42,907 bases of DNA, from positions 1 through 42,907 of the forward strand of contig JAFSVB010000170.1 of the NCBI GenBank assembly GCA_017450325.1, read 5' to 3'. Under the pieces are notes generated by a model, which saw only the letters and a list, made by a program, of their open reading frames with translations, did no database searches and was not told the origin of the DNA. Shown here in pieces: positions 40,321-42,907 of the stretch; the stretch's first letter is position 1, and each line of letters begins with the position of its first letter. The DNA comes from Bacilli bacterium (GTDB lineage: Bacteria > Bacillota_I > Bacilli_A > RFN20 > CAG-826). The translations under genes were made by a program, and so were the position numbers.

Positions 40321-41237
40321 AACGGGATCCTGCGATTATCCATAAGACGATGTCCGCTATCCGAGGAAAGGATACCGGCATCGAAAAGAAGCTGAGAAAG
40401 GCTTTGACGGAACAGGGCATTCGATATCGGCTCTATTCTAAATCCGTCATTGGCCATCCAGACCTTTTGCTGCCTTCTTTGAAGATTGCTATTTTTTGCG
40501 ACTCGGAGTTTTGGCACGGCTACCGCTTTGAGGAAAATGTCGCGCAGCTTGAAAAACTCGACGCGTATTGGCTGAAGAAGATTCGTCGGAACATCGCCCG
40601 CGACCAAGAAGTGAACAAGGCGCTCCAGGAGCAGGGTTATACCGTTCTTCGCTATTGGGGCTTCCAGATAAACAAAGAACTTCCTTCCGTCGTCGCAGAC
40701 ATCCTCTCGACGATTGAGCAGCGGAAACAGATCGAGGGTTGGCGCTCCTCCATCCAAGAACTTACGACCCTTACGTATATTGAAAAAGACGACTGTTATC
40801 TATTGCTTCATCGAGTGAAGGAGAAGTCGGATGTAAACGAGGGAAAATGGATTGGCGTCGGTGGCCATCTCGAGCCCGGCGAGACCCATGTCCAAGCCCT
40901 GAAACGGGAAGTGTTCGAAGAGACGGGGCTCACCGTTAAGAAATTCCATTATTTCGGCTATGTCGATTTCCTCAACGATCAATACCCGCCCGAACGCATG
41001 TATCTATCCAAAGTTACGGAGTTTGAGGGGGAACTTATCGACTGTAACGAAGGCGAATTGGCTTGGATTAAGAAAAGCGAGATGATGTCTCTTCCCATGT
41101 GGGAGGGCGATAAGCACTTCCTGCCTTTATTAGAGGACGCGAGCAAACCGCCTGTTCGCATGTCGGTCATTTATCGCGGTGGCGAACTCGCCGCGGTCGA
41201 AGGTCCATTTTACCCTGCGAAAAAGAGGAAGAAGTGA
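40317..41237 (+). CDS. Vsr-type DNA endonuclease fused to a Nudix hydrolase
   Basis: 306 residues in one continuous frame. Residues 1-140 match the very-short-patch-repair endonuclease: SAIRGKDTGIEKKLRKAL (Glu of the active site), GHPDLLL with D49 equivalent to the catalytic D51 of E. coli Vsr, FCDSEFWHGY with W66-H67 equivalent to W68-H69, then KKIRRNIARDQEVNKAL and VLRYWGFQI. The zinc ligands of E. coli Vsr are absent, as in other Bacillota relatives. From about residue 148 a Nudix domain follows, with a complete Gx5Ex7REUxEExGU box at 183-205, of the MutT/8-oxo-dGTPase style. The single chain would pair DNA nicking with nucleotide cleansing. Overlaps the coiled-coil gene; no DNA methylase is in the window. 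Confidence 0.85.
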   Translation: MKRDPAIIHKTMSAIRGKDTGIEKKLRKALTEQGIRYRLYSKSVIGHPDLLLPSLKIAIFCDSEFWHGYRFEENVAQLEKLDAYWLKKIRRNIARDQEVNKALQEQGYTVLRYWGFQINKELPSVVADILSTIEQRKQIEGWRSSIQELTTLTYIEKDDCYLLLHRVKEKSDVNEGKWIGVGGHLEPGETHVQALKREVFEETGLTVKKFHYFGYVDFLNDQYPPERMYLSKVTEFEGELIDCNEGELAWIKKSEMMSLPMWEGDKHFLPLLEDASKPPVRMSVIYRGGELAAVEGPFYPAKKRKK

Positions 41238-41243
41238 GATAAT
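41235..41243 (+). promoter_or_regulatory. Extended -10 made from the Vsr-Nudix stop codon
   Basis: TGA-GATAAT: the stop codon TGA (41235-41237) provides the TGn element before GATAAT (41238-41243). The identical 9-mer, in the same relation to a stop codon, precedes rpoE at 4519. The ATG at 41251 is 7 nt downstream. Confidence 0.5.
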
Positions 41244-41250
41244 GAACGCC

Positions 41251-41841
41251 ATGGACGAGAAAAAGCCGACCGTTGATATTGAACATTCGCAAATCTATGG
41301 ACTCGCAACGGTCTTGGGTTTGATGACAAAGGCGTTTGAAGATTGGGACGCATCCCTTTTCGTCGCGCCCCATGACCGGTCCGTTTCCGCTTTGCTTGTA
41401 TGCGTCTTTTTGCTCGACCGTTCCTTGCAGGGGGATTTGTTCCAATCTGCGACCGGAACGTTGTTCGACGTCGCGTCAAAGCGGGCCATTATGGTAAATA
41501 GTCCCAAAAAGGTGGAATGGCCCTTGTGGGATAACTCTACGCTGAAGCATCCTGAGCTCGCCCCCGTTTATGACCTTGGCATCGCTTTGGCCGCGTGGAA
41601 CCTCGCGGCGAAGCAAGACGAATTGCCCCCTGAGATGTTCCTCGGGCCGCTGTTCTCGCTTGCGGGAATCATCTCCGAAGGCGTGGACCATGGTTATTAC
41701 TTAGAAGACAAAACGACTCGCAAAGCCTATCAAGAGCAGCGGGAGCGCCTCGCACAAAGCCATGGCGGTGAAGAAGAGTTCAAGAAAGCCTTAAAAGCAC
41801 AGCTTGAATCGATCGCCAGCACTCTGGAAAGCATGAAATAA
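41251..41841 (+). CDS. Uncharacterised protein between the two Nudix genes
   Basis: 196 residues from MDEKKPTVDIEHSQ; an ATG at 41242 is in frame but would overlap the -10 box. The protein is probably soluble and largely helical (LATVLGLMTKAFEDWDASLF, YDLGIALAAWNLAAKQDELPPEMF, and a charged C-terminal helix), with no metal or nucleotide motif that I can see and no transmembrane helix of clear strength. I do not recognise the family. It may be transcribed from its own leaderless promoter as well as from the helicase unit. Its position suggests, but does not show, a link to the Vsr-Nudix enzyme. Confidence 0.7.
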   Translation: MDEKKPTVDIEHSQIYGLATVLGLMTKAFEDWDASLFVAPHDRSVSALLVCVFLLDRSLQGDLFQSATGTLFDVASKRAIMVNSPKKVEWPLWDNSTLKHPELAPVYDLGIALAAWNLAAKQDELPPEMFLGPLFSLAGIISEGVDHGYYLEDKTTRKAYQEQRERLAQSHGGEEEFKKALKAQLESIASTLESMK

Positions 41842-41868
41842 CTTCGCAAAAATCGGACGAATTTGAAT

Positions 41869-42474
41869 ATGAAATGGCTATTAAAAGACATTAGAAAAGA
41901 GACGGACCACCGGTTCCTGAACTTCTTTACATTCACCTATTCAGTGGAAAAGGATGGTGAGGAATCGCTCTATCCGTATTTCCTGGCTTCGCGCCACGAA
42001 CAGGAATCGCTCGTTGCACGTACCGCGAACTTCCGTCGCCCTGACGGTGTCTTAATGGCTGTTATTCAAGAAGAGCCCGTGCCCTCTATCTTGCTCATTG
42101 AGCAGTTCCGCCCCCCGCTGAATGCGCGGGTCATCGAGTTCCCAGCTGGGCTGCTCGAAGATAGCGACTCAAATGAGATTGAGGCCGCCAAGCGAGAATG
42201 CGTGGAAGAGGCGGGGGTCGTCATTGATGACGTGCGCCTGCTTTGTCCTGCTTCGCCGACATCGTCCGGACTAAGCGACGAAATGGTTTCCATCGTCGAA
42301 GGTAGGGTGGCCCATTTAACCCAACGCCACCTTGAACGGTTCGAGGACATCCAAGCGCGGTTTATTCCGCTGACGGAAATCCCTGCGATGCTCGATGATC
42401 CGAACCTGCTCATTGCCGTCAATGTGCGGCTCACGCTTCTTTATCTATTGGAGCGCTACCGCAAAGAGGACTGA
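41869..42474 (+). CDS. Nudix hydrolase, ADP-ribose pyrophosphatase-like
   Basis: 201 residues from MKWLLKDIRK; a TTG two codons earlier is also in frame. The order of segments fits ADP-ribose pyrophosphatases: SILLIEQFRPPLNARVIEFPAGLLED, then AAKRECVEEAGV (the REUxEExGU half of the Nudix box) and SPTSSGLSDEMVSIVEG, the usual post-box motif. The spacer between the first Gly and the first Glu of the Nudix box is longer than normal by about four residues. It cleaves ADP-ribose or a related dinucleotide to AMP plus a phosphate. It ends 2 nt before the next gene. Confidence 0.88.
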   Translation: MKWLLKDIRKETDHRFLNFFTFTYSVEKDGEESLYPYFLASRHEQESLVARTANFRRPDGVLMAVIQEEPVPSILLIEQFRPPLNARVIEFPAGLLEDSDSNEIEAAKRECVEEAGVVIDDVRLLCPASPTSSGLSDEMVSIVEGRVAHLTQRHLERFEDIQARFIPLTEIPAMLDDPNLLIAVNVRLTLLYLLERYRKED

Positions 42475-42476
42475 AC

Positions 42477-42907
42477 ATGGACGAGAAGAAAATGAAGCGG
42501 GCGCAGTTCCTCCCTCTCTTGTTTGTCATCGTTCCCATCTTTTTACTTATCGTCCCGGCTTTCGCTTGTTTCAAAGATGGCGAATATACCTATGTCTATG
42601 CCGCGGGAGGTCAGGGTATCTCCGCAGCAGCCGTATCGATGTATGCCTCCTATTCCTATGTGGGGGGATTTGCCAACGTTTGTTTCTACATTGCTTTAGT
42701 CATAGCGGTTGCGGCATCTATATATGGCGCGATGCCCGCGTTCATGCCACGGATCCTATCGACAAAAGTCTATCGTCCCCTCGTCTTGGGTGCTTTTGCG
42801 CTGTCGTCGATATTCATGATTCTAGCGTTTGTATTCCTGGCCCTCGGGGTTGAACGAGCAAGCGCGGCGTACTTCGAGTCCGTGGGGAGAAACGTCGAAA
42901 AGACTTC
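42477..42907 (+). CDS. Membrane protein, truncated by the window edge
   Basis: 143 complete codons are visible from MDEKKMKRAQFLPLL; the frame is open at the right edge. Hydrophobic segments at about residues 10-30 (FLPLLFVIVPIFLLIVPAFACF), 65-90 and 105-127 suggest at least three helices, the loop between the first two being Gly/Ala/Ser/Tyr-rich. No Shine-Dalgarno sequence is clear; the start is 2 nt after the Nudix stop, so it is probably co-transcribed. Family not recognised. Confidence 0.75.
   Translation, partial: MDEKKMKRAQFLPLLFVIVPIFLLIVPAFACFKDGEYTYVYAAGGQGISAAAVSMYASYSYVGGFANVCFYIALVIAVAASIYGAMPAFMPRILSTKVYRPLVLGAFALSSIFMILAFVFLALGVERASAAYFESVGRNVEKT

Noticed and set aside
1-42907. 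CRISPR arrays, insertion sequences, prophage genes, replication origin
   Set aside because: No regularly spaced DNA repeats, transposase, integrase, phage structural genes or DnaA-box clusters were seen on either strand.

Overview
The window looks like chromosome from a low-redundancy, densely packed member of the Bacillota (class Bacilli, probably an uncultured gut or rumen Erysipelotrichia/RF39-like lineage; the rank below class is inference). Reasons: an RNA polymerase delta subunit, Spx with the B. subtilis key positions, RNase J, YlbF, PgcA-type phosphoglucomutase, YitT, and Bacillus-like neighbourhoods (ylbF-rsmD-coaD; def beside rnjA). TGA is a stop codon (standard code, so not a mycoplasma). 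Base composition is moderately GC-rich.

Layout. 1-900: end of an FtsX-type ABC permease. 983-4992: cold shock protein, then ychF-ispF-argS and rpoE. 5126-7194: nrnA-cysQ (overlapping) and a small membrane protein. 7327-9797: nfu facing away from a wHTH gene and an M3 oligopeptidase. 9798-10204: a gene-free stretch with several hairpins, followed by tRNA-Ser(GGA) on the minus strand. 10471-14964: an RluC/RluD pseudouridine synthase, phosphoglucomutase, and on the other strand a HAD phosphatase and trpS. 15057-18736: spx, CYTH, a membrane-anchored EIIB-like protein, maf and rnjA. 18869-20845: def facing ylbF-rsmD-coaD. 20898-23001: a membrane CxxC protein and YitT. 23039-25597: terminators, tRNA-Ser(CGA), a radical SAM pseudogene and a degenerate GGDEF-EAL protein. 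25640-30450: proS, tRNA-Ser(GCT), cca, a membrane protein and plsX. 30524-35888: a zinc-ribbon/Sel1 protein with a heterodimeric ABC exporter, then a GNAT acetyltransferase. 36002-42907: the accessory-looking end, with a 1305-residue UvrD-type helicase, a coiled-coil protein and a Vsr endonuclease-Nudix fusion as overlapping genes, then an unknown protein, an ADP-ribose-type Nudix hydrolase and a truncated membrane protein.

Two things stand out. First, the 36002-41237 operon couples a helicase carrying a duplicated N-terminal domain and four copies of an S-[SN]-KKP-[RK]-NLD motif to a single-chain Vsr-Nudix enzyme; I know of no described system with this make-up. Second, many first genes of transcription units have a good -10 box ending only 4-10 nt before the start codon and no Shine-Dalgarno sequence, which predicts widespread leaderless or near-leaderless mRNAs, while internal genes and a minority of first genes carry normal AGGAGG-type sites. 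Most of the rest is housekeeping: tRNA charging (ArgS, TrpS, ProS), tRNA maturation (CCA enzyme), RNA decay (RNase J, NrnA, YlbF), isoprenoid, CoA and phospholipid synthesis.
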